A stretch of DNA of 64,000 bases from Nesterenkonia sp. LB17 (GCF_022565915.1 NZ_JAJOYX010000002.1:1-64000), one strand, 5' to 3'. Counted from the first letter of the stretch, positions 14,548-24,076 are shown. Numbers and translations are program-made. The notes: generated by a model not told the origin, from the sequence alone.

Positions 14548-15966
14548 ATGTGGTTAACCGTGCCAGACCAACACGTACCCCAGCAGCCCGAGATCGCTCC
14601 GCTCGCACCAGGACTCCGCAGCGAGTCCTTCCGCGCGGCCCTGAACTCGGACGGCAAGACCGCCGACGCGCAGACCGCCGCGTTCGCTCAGACCGCCGAG
14701 CAGGGCTTCTACGAGCCCTGGTTCACCGACGAGCAGATCAACCGCATCGGGCGGATCCTGGTCGAGGACGAGCAGCTCCTGACCGGCGTCTACGTGGACC
14801 AGGACACCGCCGCGGATGAGCCCTGGGGCAACGCACTCAAAGAGGTCGGCTTCGACCCGTCCCACCCGGTCGGCACGTTCGTCGACTATGACAAGACGCT
14901 CAACGCCGGGGGACCGGCCGGCCCGCTGCCTGCACGGCTGATCACCATGGTCACCGTCAATCCGAGCTTCCGCCGCCGCGGCATCCTCAAGCACCTGATG
15001 ACCTCCGCGCTCTCCCGCGCGGTCGAGGACGGCATGGCCGTGGCCGCGCTGACCGTCTCCGAGGGCGGCATCTACGGCCGGTTCGGCTTCGGCTGCGCCA
15101 CCCGCGAGGCCAGCATCCAGGTGAACCTCGGCGAGGGCAGCGGGCAGAGCTTCGCGCTGCGCAGCGCGCCCGCCGGCCGCGTCATCTCCGCAGACCCGGT
15201 CAAGCTCGACGAGGTCATCGACACCAGCTTCGAGGCGTTCCACGACCGCACCCGCGGCTCCATCGGCCGCCAGCAGACCTACCAGCTGGTCAGCTCCGCG
15301 CGCTGGAACCTCGAGGACAACAGCGCCTGGAACCGCAAGCTCCGCGCCGCCGTCCACGTCCGCGAGGACGGCAGCATCGGCGGCTACGTGACCTTCAAGC
15401 ACGAGGGCTGGGACACCGACCCCAGCACCATCCGGATCTATGACCTGATCGCCGCCGACGACCAGAGCCACCTCGCGCTCTGGGACTACATCGCCGGACT
15501 CGACATCGTCCGCCGCGCCACCATGAGCACCGCCGCACTGAGCGATCCGCTGCAGTCCGCGCTGGTGAACCCGCGCAGCTACCAGGTCCAGAAGCTCAGC
15601 GACGTGCTCTGGGTCCGGATCCTTGACGTGGTCAAAGCCCTCGAAGCCCGCGCCTGGACCGCCGACGGCGCGTTCCGCCTCGAGCTCGAGGACGGACAAG
15701 GCATCACCGGCGGCAGCTTCACGGTGAGCGTCGACGACGGCGCCGCCACGCTCACTCGGGCAGGTGACGGTGCAGCGCCGGTGACCTCAGACCTCCCGAC
15801 GCTCCAGCTCAGCGTCGAGACCCTCGGCTCGCTCTACCTGGGCGACGTCTCGGTCCGCACCCTCCACGCAGCCGGAAGGCTCGGAGGCACCACCGCCGAA
15901 GACGTGGACCGGATCTCCCGGATCATGGACCTGGCCACCCTTCCCTTCTGTGCGACACATTTCTGA
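14548..15966 (+). CDS. Eis-like GNAT N-acetyltransferase
   Basis: A 472-residue protein of the Eis (enhanced intracellular survival) family. It has an N-terminal GNAT domain (LITMVTVNPSFRRRGILKHLM, acetyl-CoA binding), a second GNAT-like domain (YDLIAADDQSHLALWDYI) and a C-terminal SCP2-like domain ending in a free Phe carboxylate (CATHF), which in Eis enzymes acts in catalysis. Family members acetylate amines of aminoglycosides or other substrates; the natural substrate here is unknown. A GTG at 14560 is an equally good start, because GATAAT at 14543-14548 could be the -10 box of a leaderless transcript. It is monocistronic. Confidence 0.82.
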   Translation: MWLTVPDQHVPQQPEIAPLAPGLRSESFRAALNSDGKTADAQTAAFAQTAEQGFYEPWFTDEQINRIGRILVEDEQLLTGVYVDQDTAADEPWGNALKEVGFDPSHPVGTFVDYDKTLNAGGPAGPLPARLITMVTVNPSFRRRGILKHLMTSALSRAVEDGMAVAALTVSEGGIYGRFGFGCATREASIQVNLGEGSGQSFALRSAPAGRVISADPVKLDEVIDTSFEAFHDRTRGSIGRQQTYQLVSSARWNLEDNSAWNRKLRAAVHVREDGSIGGYVTFKHEGWDTDPSTIRIYDLIAADDQSHLALWDYIAGLDIVRRATMSTAALSDPLQSALVNPRSYQVQKLSDVLWVRILDVVKALEARAWTADGAFRLELEDGQGITGGSFTVSVDDGAATLTRAGDGAAPVTSDLPTLQLSVETLGSLYLGDVSVRTLHAAGRLGGTTAEDVDRISRIMDLATLPFCATHF

Positions 15967-15992
15967 GCAAGTCATCGCGCTCGGGACAGCGG

Positions 15993-16020
15993 TTGATTCG
16001 GATTGGATTGCCGGTATAAA
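15993..16020 (+). promoter_or_regulatory. rpsA promoter
   Basis: TTGATT (15993-15998) and TATAAA (16015-16020) are separated by 16 bases, a good match to a housekeeping promoter. Transcription would start near 16027 and leave a 5' leader of about 200 nt with short hairpins before rpsA. Confidence 0.55.
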
Positions 16021-16229
16021 CTGACACGGCGCGTTCTGCGCACAGAGTCGACCTGACATCTGATGCAGATCATGCTCGAAAGTCCGCTCTTCGGCGTCGC
16101 CGCCGGAATCGGGACCTGACGAGCTCTCCTGTTCATCTGTTGATCGCTTTGTGCGCCGGAGTGCCATCTTGCACGGCACGCCCGTGCACTGACCACGCCA
16201 GCCACAATCCATATCGGAGCCCCTACTAC

Positions 16230-17750
16230 ATGACCCCCACCACCACTGCCCCACAGGTCGCCATCAATGACATTGGCACCGCAGAAGAGTTCCTCGCCGC
16301 TGTAGACGCGACTATGAAGTACTTCAATGACGGCGACCTCGTTGAGGGCACCATCGTCAAGGTCGACCGCGACGAGGTCCTCCTCGACATCGGGTACAAG
16401 ACCGAAGGCGTCATCCCGTCCCGCGAGCTGTCCATCAAGCATGATGTGAACCCGGACGAGGTCGTCGCCGTCGGCGATCTGGTGGAGGCTCTGGTCCTCA
16501 CCAAAGAGGACAAAGAAGGCCGCCTGATCCTCTCCAAGAAGCGCGCACAGTACGAGCGCGCCTGGGGCGACATCGAGCGCATCAAGGAAGAGGACGGCGT
16601 CGTCTCCGGCACCGTCATCGAGGTCGTCAAGGGCGGCCTCATCCTCGACATCGGCCTGCGCGGCTTCCTGCCCGCATCGCTGGTCGAGATGCGCCGTGTC
16701 CGCGATCTCGCGCCGTACATCGGCCAGGAGATCGAGGCCAAGATCATCGAGCTGGACAAGAACCGCAACAACGTGGTCCTGTCCCGCCGTGCATGGCTCG
16801 AGCAGACCCAGTCCGAGGTCCGCTCCTCCTTCCTCAACAAGCTCGAGCGCGGCCAGGTCCGCACCGGCACCGTCTCCTCGATCGTCAACTTCGGTGCGTT
16901 CGTGGATCTCGGCGGCGTCGACGGTCTGGTTCACGTCTCGGAGCTCTCCTGGAAGCACATCGATCACCCGAACGAGGTTGTCGAGGTCGGCCAGGAAGTC
17001 ACCGTGGAGGTCCTCGAGGTGGACATGGATCGCGAACGCGTCTCCCTGTCGCTCAAGGCCACCCAGGAAGATCCGTGGCAGACCTTCGCCCGCACTCACG
17101 CGCTGGGCCAGGTCGTCCCCGGCAAGGTCACCAAGCTGGTTCCCTTCGGTGCGTTCGTCCGCGTCGAAGACGGCATCGAGGGCCTCGTGCACATCTCCGA
17201 GCTGGCAGTGCGCCACGTTGATCTGGCCGAGCAGGTCGTCTCCGTGGGTGACGAGCTCTTCGTCAAGGTCATCGACATCGATCTCGAGCGCCGCCGCATC
17301 AGCCTCTCGCTGAAGCAGGCCAACGAGGGTGTCGATCCCGAAGGTGCCGAGTTCGATCCGGCCGTCTACGGCATGGATGCCGAGTACGACGACGCCGGCA
17401 ACTACAAGTACCCCGAGGGCTTCGATCCGGAGACCAACGAGTGGATGGACGGCTACGACGAGCAGCGTTCCGTCTGGGAGGCCCAGTACGCCAAGGCCCA
17501 GGAGCGTTGGGAAGCGCACAAGAAGCAGGTCGTTGCAGCAGTCGAGGCCGACGCCGAAGCTGCCGCACAGGCCACTGTCGGTTCTTCCAGCTCCAGCTCC
17601 TCGAGCTCGAGCTCTTCCAGCTCCAGCAAGTCGGAGCCCGCTCCGTCGAACTACTCCTCCTCGCAGAACAGCTCCTCCGAGGATGCCGGCACGCTGGCAT
17701 CCGACGAGGCACTGGCTGCGCTGCGCGAGAAGCTCACCGGAAACAGCTGA
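16230..17750 (+). CDS. rpsA: 30S ribosomal protein S1
   Basis: An mRNA-binding ribosomal protein of 506 residues with four S1 domains at about 35-105, 122-190, 208-278 and 295-365, each with the GAFVxL-type core (for example SIVNFGAFVDLGGVDGLVHVSE). After the last domain comes an acidic region rich in Tyr and Trp, then a low-complexity tail with 15 consecutive serines (residues 452-466), further Ser clusters and a terminal helix (DEALAALREKLTGNS). The Ser run uses mixed TCN and AGC codons, so it is not a simple trinucleotide slip. The ATG at 16230 is chosen by homology; GGAG lies about 10 bases upstream. Confidence 0.97.
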   Translation: MTPTTTAPQVAINDIGTAEEFLAAVDATMKYFNDGDLVEGTIVKVDRDEVLLDIGYKTEGVIPSRELSIKHDVNPDEVVAVGDLVEALVLTKEDKEGRLILSKKRAQYERAWGDIERIKEEDGVVSGTVIEVVKGGLILDIGLRGFLPASLVEMRRVRDLAPYIGQEIEAKIIELDKNRNNVVLSRRAWLEQTQSEVRSSFLNKLERGQVRTGTVSSIVNFGAFVDLGGVDGLVHVSELSWKHIDHPNEVVEVGQEVTVEVLEVDMDRERVSLSLKATQEDPWQTFARTHALGQVVPGKVTKLVPFGAFVRVEDGIEGLVHISELAVRHVDLAEQVVSVGDELFVKVIDIDLERRRISLSLKQANEGVDPEGAEFDPAVYGMDAEYDDAGNYKYPEGFDPETNEWMDGYDEQRSVWEAQYAKAQERWEAHKKQVVAAVEADAEAAAQATVGSSSSSSSSSSSSSSSKSEPAPSNYSSSQNSSSEDAGTLASDEALAALREKLTGNS

Positions 17751-17787
17751 ACCACACGGGCGGATCACTGATCCCGCCTGAGTGACA

Positions 17788-17835
17788 CATAGAGAAGGCC
17801 GGTTCCACCCTCGGGTGGGACCGGCCTTCTCTATG
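17788..17835. terminator. Bidirectional terminator between rpsA and methyltransferase
   Basis: A 23-bp stem (17788-17810 with 17813-17835, core GAAGGCCGGT) has a single G-T type mismatch and a tiny loop. It ends rpsA and probably the convergent methyltransferase gene too. Confidence 0.8.
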
Positions 17836-17928
17836 TCTGCTGCACTTCTTCCAGAACACCAGCGAGAACACCAGCGAGGACAACAGCGAGGACGACGGCG
17901 CCGCGTCCAGCAGCGCCGCCTTCCAACG

Positions 17929-19164
17929 TCAGCGCTTCGTCGACACCGTCACGGTGAACCGCGCATCGCGGGCCAGCTGCTCGGTGGGCCCGACCTCCTT
18001 GGTGAGCACTGTGCGGTGCTTCAGGTGGGAGTTCCAGACGCTGTAGATCCGTCCGCCCGGTGCCAGCACCCGTGCCGCGGCCCGGATCAGCCGGTTCGCG
18101 GCGCCGGGGTCCACCGCGTTGCCCTGGTGGAACGGCGGGTTGAGCAGGATCACCTCGGCGGAGGCGTCCTCGAACCGGGAGAGCGCGTCGTCGCGGACCG
18201 TCTCGATCCGGTCCGCGACCCCGTTGGCCTCGGCCGTGAGCTGGGTGGACTGCACCGCGGAGGCCGAATGATCGGTGGCGATCACCTTCAGCTGCGGATG
18301 CCGCAGCGTCAGGAAGGCGCTCACCGTGCCGTTGCCGGAGCCGAAGTCGATGACGTACTCGGCACCGGGGAACCCCGGGTGGGCCTCCACGGCCTCGAGC
18401 ATCAGCCTGGTGCCCGGGTCGAGCTTGGTGCCGCCATAGGTGGCGCCCAGGCTGCACAGGGTCAGCTCGGTGGAGCCCTTCCCGGGGATGCTGACCTGGT
18501 GGGTGTTCTTCCGCGGGGCAGAGGTGGGCACGCCGTCGCGCGGTCCGCGGGCGGTGAGCACCCGGGACTTCGAGCGGCCACGGCCGGCGGAGACGTCGGT
18601 GAAGTGCTTCTGAAGCACCTGGTTCATCGAGTGGTTCATGTGCTTGTCCCGGCCCACGGCCAGCACGACGACGTCGGCCGCCGCGTGCTCGCGGATCAGC
18701 CAGGCCCAGTCGTTGAGCGTCTCCAGAGACCGGGGCAGGTGCATCAGCACCGTGTGCACCCCGGTGAACGCGTCGGGCGCCTCCTCGGTCAGGCTGGGCA
18801 GCTCTTGGGGGACCGGCGCCGGCAGATCGGCGCGGCGGGCGTTGCCCTGCAGCGCACGCTCCGCGCCGAGCTCGTCGGCCAGCACCCGCACGGCGGACAC
18901 GGCGTCTTCGACCTTCGCGCACACCGCGCCGGGCTTGCCGGCATCGGCTATCAGGGAGTGCAGGATCGGCAGGGTGAGCGCTCCGGAGCGGTCATCGAGG
19001 ATCAGTACGCCCTCGCGCGGGTGGCCGTCGGCCCACCAAGCCGCGGCGGTGTCGAGCAGCAACAGGTCCACCGCCTCGGGCGGGGGACTGATGGGGGTGA
19101 AATCGAAGTTCTGGGTGAGTTCAGAGGGCTGGACATCGGGGGTCTGACCCGCGGGAAAAGGCAT
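17929..19164 (-). CDS. RsmC/RlmG-like rRNA guanine-N2 methyltransferase
   Basis: A class I SAM-dependent methyltransferase of 411 residues with a two-half structure like RsmC and RlmG. A degenerate N-terminal half (about 1-215, with VLILDDRSGALTLP and ADVVVLAVGRDKHM) precedes the catalytic C-terminal half. Motif I is VIDFGSGNGTVSAFL, and the catalytic motif IV is NPPFHQG, typical of N2-guanine methylation. It likely modifies 16S or 23S rRNA; which guanine cannot be decided. It converges on rpsA across a shared terminator. Confidence 0.82.
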   Translation of the reverse strand: MPFPAGQTPDVQPSELTQNFDFTPISPPPEAVDLLLLDTAAAWWADGHPREGVLILDDRSGALTLPILHSLIADAGKPGAVCAKVEDAVSAVRVLADELGAERALQGNARRADLPAPVPQELPSLTEEAPDAFTGVHTVLMHLPRSLETLNDWAWLIREHAAADVVVLAVGRDKHMNHSMNQVLQKHFTDVSAGRGRSKSRVLTARGPRDGVPTSAPRKNTHQVSIPGKGSTELTLCSLGATYGGTKLDPGTRLMLEAVEAHPGFPGAEYVIDFGSGNGTVSAFLTLRHPQLKVIATDHSASAVQSTQLTAEANGVADRIETVRDDALSRFEDASAEVILLNPPFHQGNAVDPGAANRLIRAAARVLAPGGRIYSVWNSHLKHRTVLTKEVGPTEQLARDARFTVTVSTKR

Positions 19165-19479
19165 AGAGCCAGCTTAGAGGATCACCCTGTCACGGCTCCC
19201 GAACAGCTCAGCACCAGCTTCCCCCAAGAATCGTTACTGGAATGAGACGCCGGGACTGCATGCGGCTCGTTCCGGGAATTATTCGAGTGTGCTGGACTCA
19301 GATCAGGCCCCACCGGCGCAGGATTCGACTCACGAAAGTGCGTCGGCGGCCCAAATTCCATACCGTAGGGACGATCATCCCGCCTGTCAGGTGTCAGACC
19401 GCCAGTCTCGTGCCCCGCAAGGGAACCGAGGGTTCTGCCTCTGCCGGGCGCGGGCAGCGACTACACCCACGAAAGGCCA
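19165..19479. other. 315-bp intergenic region, leader of the BCCT gene
   Basis: It separates divergent methyltransferase and BCCT genes. I see no gene. The last 120 bases are rich in short complementary segments (for example CTGCC and GGGCAG near 19440) and end with the GAAAGG ribosome binding site. A regulatory leader is possible, but no known riboswitch was recognised. Confidence 0.4.
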
Positions 19480-21270
19480 ATGATGCTGCTCCGACTCCAT
19501 AACATCTTCAGGCTGCGCACCAGCCCGATCCTCTTCTTCGGATCAGCCGCGATCGTGATCACGTTCGTCGTGCTGACCCTCCTGATGCCCACCGGCATGG
19601 GCGAGTTCTTCGGCACCGGCTCAGGCTGGATCTACGACAACCTCGGATGGTTCTACATCTCCGGTGTCACGATCTTCCTGATCTTCCTCATCTTCGTCGC
19701 CTCCGGACGCTTCGGCCGGATCAGACTCGGCGCCGACGGCGAGGAGCCCGAACACTCCAACATCGCCTGGTTCGGCATGCTCTTCGCCGCAGGCATCGGC
19801 ACCATCCTGATGTTCTGGGCCGTGGCCGAGCCTGCCAACCACTTCGCCAACCCGCCCCGTGAGGGCCAGATGGGCGTAGAGCCACGCTCCATGGAGGCCG
19901 CGAATGAGGCGATGGGCTTCACGCTCTATCACTTCGGTCTGCACACCTGGACGATCTTCGCTCTGCCCGGCCTGGCCTTCGCCTACTTCATCTACAAGAG
20001 GAACCTGCCCCCGCGGGTGTCCTCGATCTTCCAACCGATGCTCGGCGACAAGATCCACGGCCCCATCGGCAAGTTCATCGACATTCTCGCGATCGTGGGC
20101 ACCATCTTCGGCGTCGCGGTCTCCATCGGCCTGGGCACGCTGCAGATCCACGCCGGACTCGCCCGCCTGCTCGGCGTGAGCGATGCGGCCTGGAACTTCA
20201 TCATAATCATCGCGGTGGTCACCATCATTGCCACGATCTCCGCGATGCTCGGCGTGAACAAGGGCATCAAGCGGCTCTCGAACTTCAACATCTGGACCGC
20301 CATCGGGCTGCTGCTCTTCGTGCTGATCACCGGCCCCACGGTCTTCATGCTGCGCGGCATGATCGAATGGACCGGCGTCTACGCCCGGATGCTTCCCGAG
20401 CTGGCGTTCTGGAACGACACCCTCGCCAACACCGGCTGGCAGGACGGCTGGACCATCTTCTACTGGGCATGGACCGTGGCCTGGGCGCCGTTCGTGGGCA
20501 TCTTCATCGCCCGCATCTCGCGCGGCCGCTCGGTGCGCCAGTTCGTCGCCGGCGTGCTGGGACTGCCGACGCTGTTCACCATCATCTGGTTCGGCATCTG
20601 GGGCGCCGGCACCTTCGACATCGAGCTCAACGGTGACGGCGGCCTGGTCGACACCGTGCTCGACGACGGCGTAGAGGGTGCGCTCTTCGCGTTCCTCGCC
20701 GAGTTCCCGCTGGCCACGCTGACCTCATCGATCGCGATCATGCTGGTGGGCATCTTCTTCATCACCTCGATGGACTCCTGCTCACTGGTCCTCGATGACA
20801 TGTGCAACGGCTACGAGGGACGCTCACCGCTGCACCAGCGCGCCTTCTGGACCATCTCCATCGGCACCATCGCCGCGATCCTGCTCACCGCCACCGGCGA
20901 GGGCGGGCTCCAGGCGCTGCAGAACGTCGCCCTGGTGCTCGGGCTGCCGTTCTTCGTCCTGGGCTACTTCATGATGTTCAACCTCTCCCGGGCGATGCGC
21001 GAGGACGCCGGCGAGGTCGGCTTCCTGGTCACCCGCCGCTGGCTCAAGACGCTGCCTCCGGAGGAGTACGAACGCCGCATGGAGGAGCCCGACCGCTCGC
21101 TCACCGAAGCTGTGGTGGCCCCGGATTACCACGAGGGCACCCAGCCGGAGAACGCGCCGGACGTGGATCACGTGGAGCAGCCACCGATCGTGGAGCAGTA
21201 TCGGGTCCGCACCGGGGATGTCCCGATCGTGGATCCGGCCCAGGTGAACGGCTCCTACCCGAAGAACTGA
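19480..21270 (+). CDS. BCCT-family osmolyte transporter (glycine betaine/choline type)
   Basis: A secondary transporter of 596 residues with about 12 transmembrane segments. The family signature appears as AAGIGTILMFWAVAEPANHF, and the Trp-rich substrate segment as WTIFYWAWTVAWAPFVGIFIARISRGRSVRQF. It would import betaine, choline or a related quaternary amine with Na+ or H+ and so protect against osmotic stress. A hydrophilic acidic tail of about 85 residues follows the last helix and could serve in osmosensing. Two successive ATG codons are available; the second (19483) has better spacing to GAAAGG. No BetA/BetB enzymes are nearby. Confidence 0.9.
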   Translation: MMLLRLHNIFRLRTSPILFFGSAAIVITFVVLTLLMPTGMGEFFGTGSGWIYDNLGWFYISGVTIFLIFLIFVASGRFGRIRLGADGEEPEHSNIAWFGMLFAAGIGTILMFWAVAEPANHFANPPREGQMGVEPRSMEAANEAMGFTLYHFGLHTWTIFALPGLAFAYFIYKRNLPPRVSSIFQPMLGDKIHGPIGKFIDILAIVGTIFGVAVSIGLGTLQIHAGLARLLGVSDAAWNFIIIIAVVTIIATISAMLGVNKGIKRLSNFNIWTAIGLLLFVLITGPTVFMLRGMIEWTGVYARMLPELAFWNDTLANTGWQDGWTIFYWAWTVAWAPFVGIFIARISRGRSVRQFVAGVLGLPTLFTIIWFGIWGAGTFDIELNGDGGLVDTVLDDGVEGALFAFLAEFPLATLTSSIAIMLVGIFFITSMDSCSLVLDDMCNGYEGRSPLHQRAFWTISIGTIAAILLTATGEGGLQALQNVALVLGLPFFVLGYFMMFNLSRAMREDAGEVGFLVTRRWLKTLPPEEYERRMEEPDRSLTEAVVAPDYHEGTQPENAPDVDHVEQPPIVEQYRVRTGDVPIVDPAQVNGSYPKN

Positions 21271-21307
21271 TCTGCGCCTGCTGAGGCAGTTCGCTGATCA
21301 ACACCGA

Positions 21308-21341
21308 GATGCCCGGCTCTCCGATGGGAGAGCCGGGCATC
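21308..21341 (+). terminator. Terminator after BCCT gene
   Basis: A perfect 15-bp stem (21308-21322 with 21327-21341, core GCCCGGCTCTCC) with loop GATG lies 38 bases after the stop. The U-tract is weak. Confidence 0.65.
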
Positions 21342-21387
21342 CCTGTCAGCGGGTGTGTCGAGTACCGGGTGCGCTAACGTAGCGCCC

Positions 21388-22077
21388 ATGAGCCAGAAGC
21401 GCAGGCCCCGGAACACCTCACGGACCTGGAAGGACGGGGCGCTCATCGCCGCTGTGGGCATTGCAGCTGCCGTCATCGTGGGCGCAGTGGTGATGGTCAT
21501 TGCTCAGCCGGAACGTGACGTGGCCGAACCACAGAGCATCGTCGTCGTCGGCGATTCGAACACCGAGATGGACTCGCCCGACTTCGCCGCGGGGGAGATC
21601 GGTGACGACTCCTGGGTGTCCACCGTGCTTGCTGCCGGTCATCGCTTCGCGGGAGGTTGGGCAGTGGCGGGGTCTACCTCGGTTCAGCAGGCAGAAGGTC
21701 TCGACGACGTCGAGGGTGCAGACGTCCTGCTCGTGATGACAGGAACGAACGACCTGGCTCGGGGAGTCCCCTTCGAGCAGACCGCCCCGAGCCTGGATGC
21801 GATCGTCGCCAAGGCACCAGCCGACCATGTCGTGGTGCTCGCGATCCCGCCGCGTGACCGGGAGACCACGCCGACCAGCCGCGAATTCAACCGAACGCTG
21901 AAGGAACTCGCCGAGGACCGGGGCTGGGAGTACTTCGACGCCCTCGAGTTCCTCCGCAGCCCCGACGGCGGCTTCGTCCAGGGAATGACGAATGACGGAC
22001 TCCACCTCACCCCCGAAGCTCAGGAGCAGTTCGGCGAGACGGTGGTCGATTACCTGAGTCGAGAGACTTCCTCCTGA
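21388..22077 (+). CDS. Membrane-anchored SGNH/GDSL hydrolase
   Basis: A 229-residue protein with one N-terminal membrane segment (about 18-40, an uncleaved anchor) and an external SGNH esterase domain. Block I is VVVGDSNTEM (nucleophile Ser57), block III is GTNDLARG, and block V is NDGLHLTPEAQ with the catalytic Asp and His. It probably deacylates a lipid, sugar or wall polymer; the substrate is unknown. The ATG at 21388 follows TAACGT almost directly, suggesting a leaderless mRNA. Its 3' end overlaps the convergent EamA gene by 28 bases. Confidence 0.82.
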   Translation: MSQKRRPRNTSRTWKDGALIAAVGIAAAVIVGAVVMVIAQPERDVAEPQSIVVVGDSNTEMDSPDFAAGEIGDDSWVSTVLAAGHRFAGGWAVAGSTSVQQAEGLDDVEGADVLLVMTGTNDLARGVPFEQTAPSLDAIVAKAPADHVVVLAIPPRDRETTPTSREFNRTLKELAEDRGWEYFDALEFLRSPDGGFVQGMTNDGLHLTPEAQEQFGETVVDYLSRETSS

Positions 22078-23042
22078 GGCGAGGGCTCGGGTGCCGCGTT
22101 CGACGCCGCCGCCAGTTCCACGTCTTTCACGTCCTCCAGCGGCCCGGGGTCAGGCGGTGGCGCGGGCTGCGCCGGGGGAGTGCCGCGCACCGAGGCGTAG
22201 ATGACCCCGCCGACCACCAGCACCCCGCCGCCGAGCTCCAGCCAGGTCGGGACCTCGCCCAGGGCGATCCAGGCCGCCAGGATCCCGACCACCGGCACCA
22301 ACATCGAGAACGGGGCGACGGTGCCTGCCGGATGCCGACGCATCAGCCAGACCCAGATCCCCGCGCCCGCGACCGTGCCGAACAGGATCGTGTAGCTCAG
22401 CCCGAGCCAGGCCGGGATCGCCGCGATGCTGATCGAAGTGGCCAGCGCTGCCCCGATCTCCTCAGGCCCCTCCACCAGGAAAGCCACCGTGAGCAGCGGG
22501 ATCGGTGGGACCACAGCCATCCACAGCACCAGCGCCATCGGCCGGTCGGTCTGGGCCTTCCGCGAGGCCAGGTTGCCCAGCGCCCAGCCGAAGGCGCCGA
22601 AGAGCACCAGCAGGAACGGGGTCCACCCGTCCAGGACGCCCCGGGAGACCCCCACCAGCCCCAGTCCCAGCACGGCGACGCCGACGCCGGTCGCCCGCCG
22701 CGCGGTGATGTGCTCCTTGAGCACCAGGGCGCCGAGCAGCACGGTGAACGGCGCCGAAGCCTGCAGCACCAGCGAGGCGAGCCCGGTGGGGAACCCGGCG
22801 GCCATCCCAAGATAGAGCCCGAAGAACTGCAGCGTGCCGAAGCCCAGCCCGTAGCCGAGCAGGTAGCGAACCTTCACCCCTGGCCAGGGCACGAACAGCA
22901 GCGCCGGCAGCGCCAGGATCAGGAAGCGCATCCCGGCCAGGAACAGCGGCGGGAACTGATCCAGGGAGATCCGGATGGCTAGGAAGTTCAGACCCCAGAA
23001 GACGGCGACGAGCAGGGCGAGCAGGGTGTGACGCAGGGGCAT
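22050..23042 (-). CDS. EamA/DMT-family metabolite exporter
   Basis: A ten-helix drug/metabolite transporter of 330 residues, with two EamA repeats (about 5-135 and 150-285) and a Pro/Ala-rich cytoplasmic tail. The signature AVFWGLNFLAIRISLDQFPPLFLAGMRF opens the first repeat, as in RhtA/YdcZ-like exporters. It probably exports an amino acid or similar metabolite. It is divergent from the LysR gene at 23114, a common regulator-exporter arrangement. GGAGG eight bases before the ATG at 23042 fixes the start. Confidence 0.85.
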   Translation of the reverse strand: MPLRHTLLALLVAVFWGLNFLAIRISLDQFPPLFLAGMRFLILALPALLFVPWPGVKVRYLLGYGLGFGTLQFFGLYLGMAAGFPTGLASLVLQASAPFTVLLGALVLKEHITARRATGVGVAVLGLGLVGVSRGVLDGWTPFLLVLFGAFGWALGNLASRKAQTDRPMALVLWMAVVPPIPLLTVAFLVEGPEEIGAALATSISIAAIPAWLGLSYTILFGTVAGAGIWVWLMRRHPAGTVAPFSMLVPVVGILAAWIALGEVPTWLELGGGVLVVGGVIYASVRGTPPAQPAPPPDPGPLEDVKDVELAAASNAAPEPSPQEEVSRLR

Positions 23043-23100
23043 GGGTTCATCCTCCGGCACAAGACTGATCAGGTCTACTGAATGCTTCTGCACTGAGCGT

Positions 23101-23113
23101 GTAGGTTGCCTAC
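23101..23113. promoter_or_regulatory. Putative LysR operator in EamA-LysR spacer
   Basis: The inverted repeat GTAGG-TTG-CCTAC ends directly at the ATG of the lysR-type gene. The 71-bp divergent spacer must contain both promoters, so binding here would give autorepression and possibly control of the exporter. Confidence 0.4.
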
Positions 23114-24076
23114 ATGCAGTCTCACAGCTCGGAACGCAGCCAGCAGCACGCGCGCTATTTGGAACCCCGCCACCTCGAGCTGCTGCGCGAGATCGCCGCC
23201 CGCGGCACCCTGGCCGCCGTGGCCAAGGCCACCCACCGCACCCCCTCAGCACTCTCCCAGCAGCTGCGCACCGCCGAGCGGGATCTCGCGGTGAAGCTGG
23301 TGGAGCCGGATTCGCGCGGGGTGCGGCTGACCCCGGCCGGGCAGCTGCTCGCGGAGGGCGCCGATGAGGTGATCTCCAGCCTGGCCCGTGTGCAGGCCCG
23401 GCTCGACGCCTCCACGGGAGAGCCTCGGGGATCGGTGAGCATCGGCACCCTGCCCAGCGCCGGGCAGGTGCTGCTCCCGCAGCTGCTGCGCCGGCTGCGC
23501 GACACCGCCATCACGCTGACCCTGGATGACTTCGACATCGCCGAGGCAGATTTCGCGGCCCGCGCTCTGGACGCGGACATCGTGATCAGTCATAGCATCA
23601 GCGGACGCGTGCCGCGCGGGGCCGAAGGGCTGATCAACACGGTGCTCACCCGGGAACCCATCGACGTCGTGCTGCCCGTCGAGCACGCACTCGCGACCAA
23701 GGCCGAGCTGACCCCGCACGACGTGGTCGATCATGACTGGGTCGGGGTTCCCGAGGGTTACCCCTTCGACGCGATCCCGGTGGCCATCGAACAGCTGACC
23801 GGGCGTCCGGTCCACCGGACGCTGCGGCTGCGCGACAATCACCTGCTGGAATCCCTGGTCGGCGCCGGGGCGGGGATCGGCCTGTTGCCGAGGTTCAGCA
23901 CCCGGCCCGCACCAGGGGTAGTGCTGCGGCCACTGGTCGGCGTCAGCGCCTCCCGAAGCATCGTCGCGCTGAGCAGACCTGATCGCTACGAGCGTCTCGC
24001 GGTCAGGACGGTGACCGAGCATCTGGTCAGCATCGGGGCTGAACTCATGGGCGGATACTCGGTTCAGCACGGTTGA
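23114..24076 (+). CDS. LysR-family transcriptional regulator
   Basis: A 320-residue regulator with an N-terminal winged helix-turn-helix (about 15-75: HLELLREIAARGTLAAVAKATHRTPSALSQQLRTAER) and a two-lobed effector domain (about 100-300; GSVSIGTLPSAGQVLLPQLL, GAGAGIGLLP). It most likely controls the divergent EamA exporter in response to the exported compound. The helix-turn-helix carries THRTPSALSQQ, the usual LysR recognition helix form. The start is close to a palindrome, consistent with a leaderless or very short leader mRNA. Confidence 0.88.
   Translation: MQSHSSERSQQHARYLEPRHLELLREIAARGTLAAVAKATHRTPSALSQQLRTAERDLAVKLVEPDSRGVRLTPAGQLLAEGADEVISSLARVQARLDASTGEPRGSVSIGTLPSAGQVLLPQLLRRLRDTAITLTLDDFDIAEADFAARALDADIVISHSISGRVPRGAEGLINTVLTREPIDVVLPVEHALATKAELTPHDVVDHDWVGVPEGYPFDAIPVAIEQLTGRPVHRTLRLRDNHLLESLVGAGAGIGLLPRFSTRPAPGVVLRPLVGVSASRSIVALSRPDRYERLAVRTVTEHLVSIGAELMGGYSVQHG

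Noticed and set aside
17583-17627. Frameshift or sequencing slip in the rpsA serine tract
   Set aside because: The frame continues correctly to a plausible C-terminal helix and stop, and the codons are mixed, so the tract is genuine.
19360-19479. c-di-AMP (ydaO) or glycine riboswitch in front of the BCCT transporter
   Set aside because: The context is attractive and a few GGGAACC-like blocks occur, but I could not fit the full consensus order. A covariance-model search would decide.
19242-19502. Small Arg-rich open frame in front of the BCCT gene
   Set aside because: It overlaps the BCCT start in another frame, lacks a ribosome binding site and looks like random translation of a leader.
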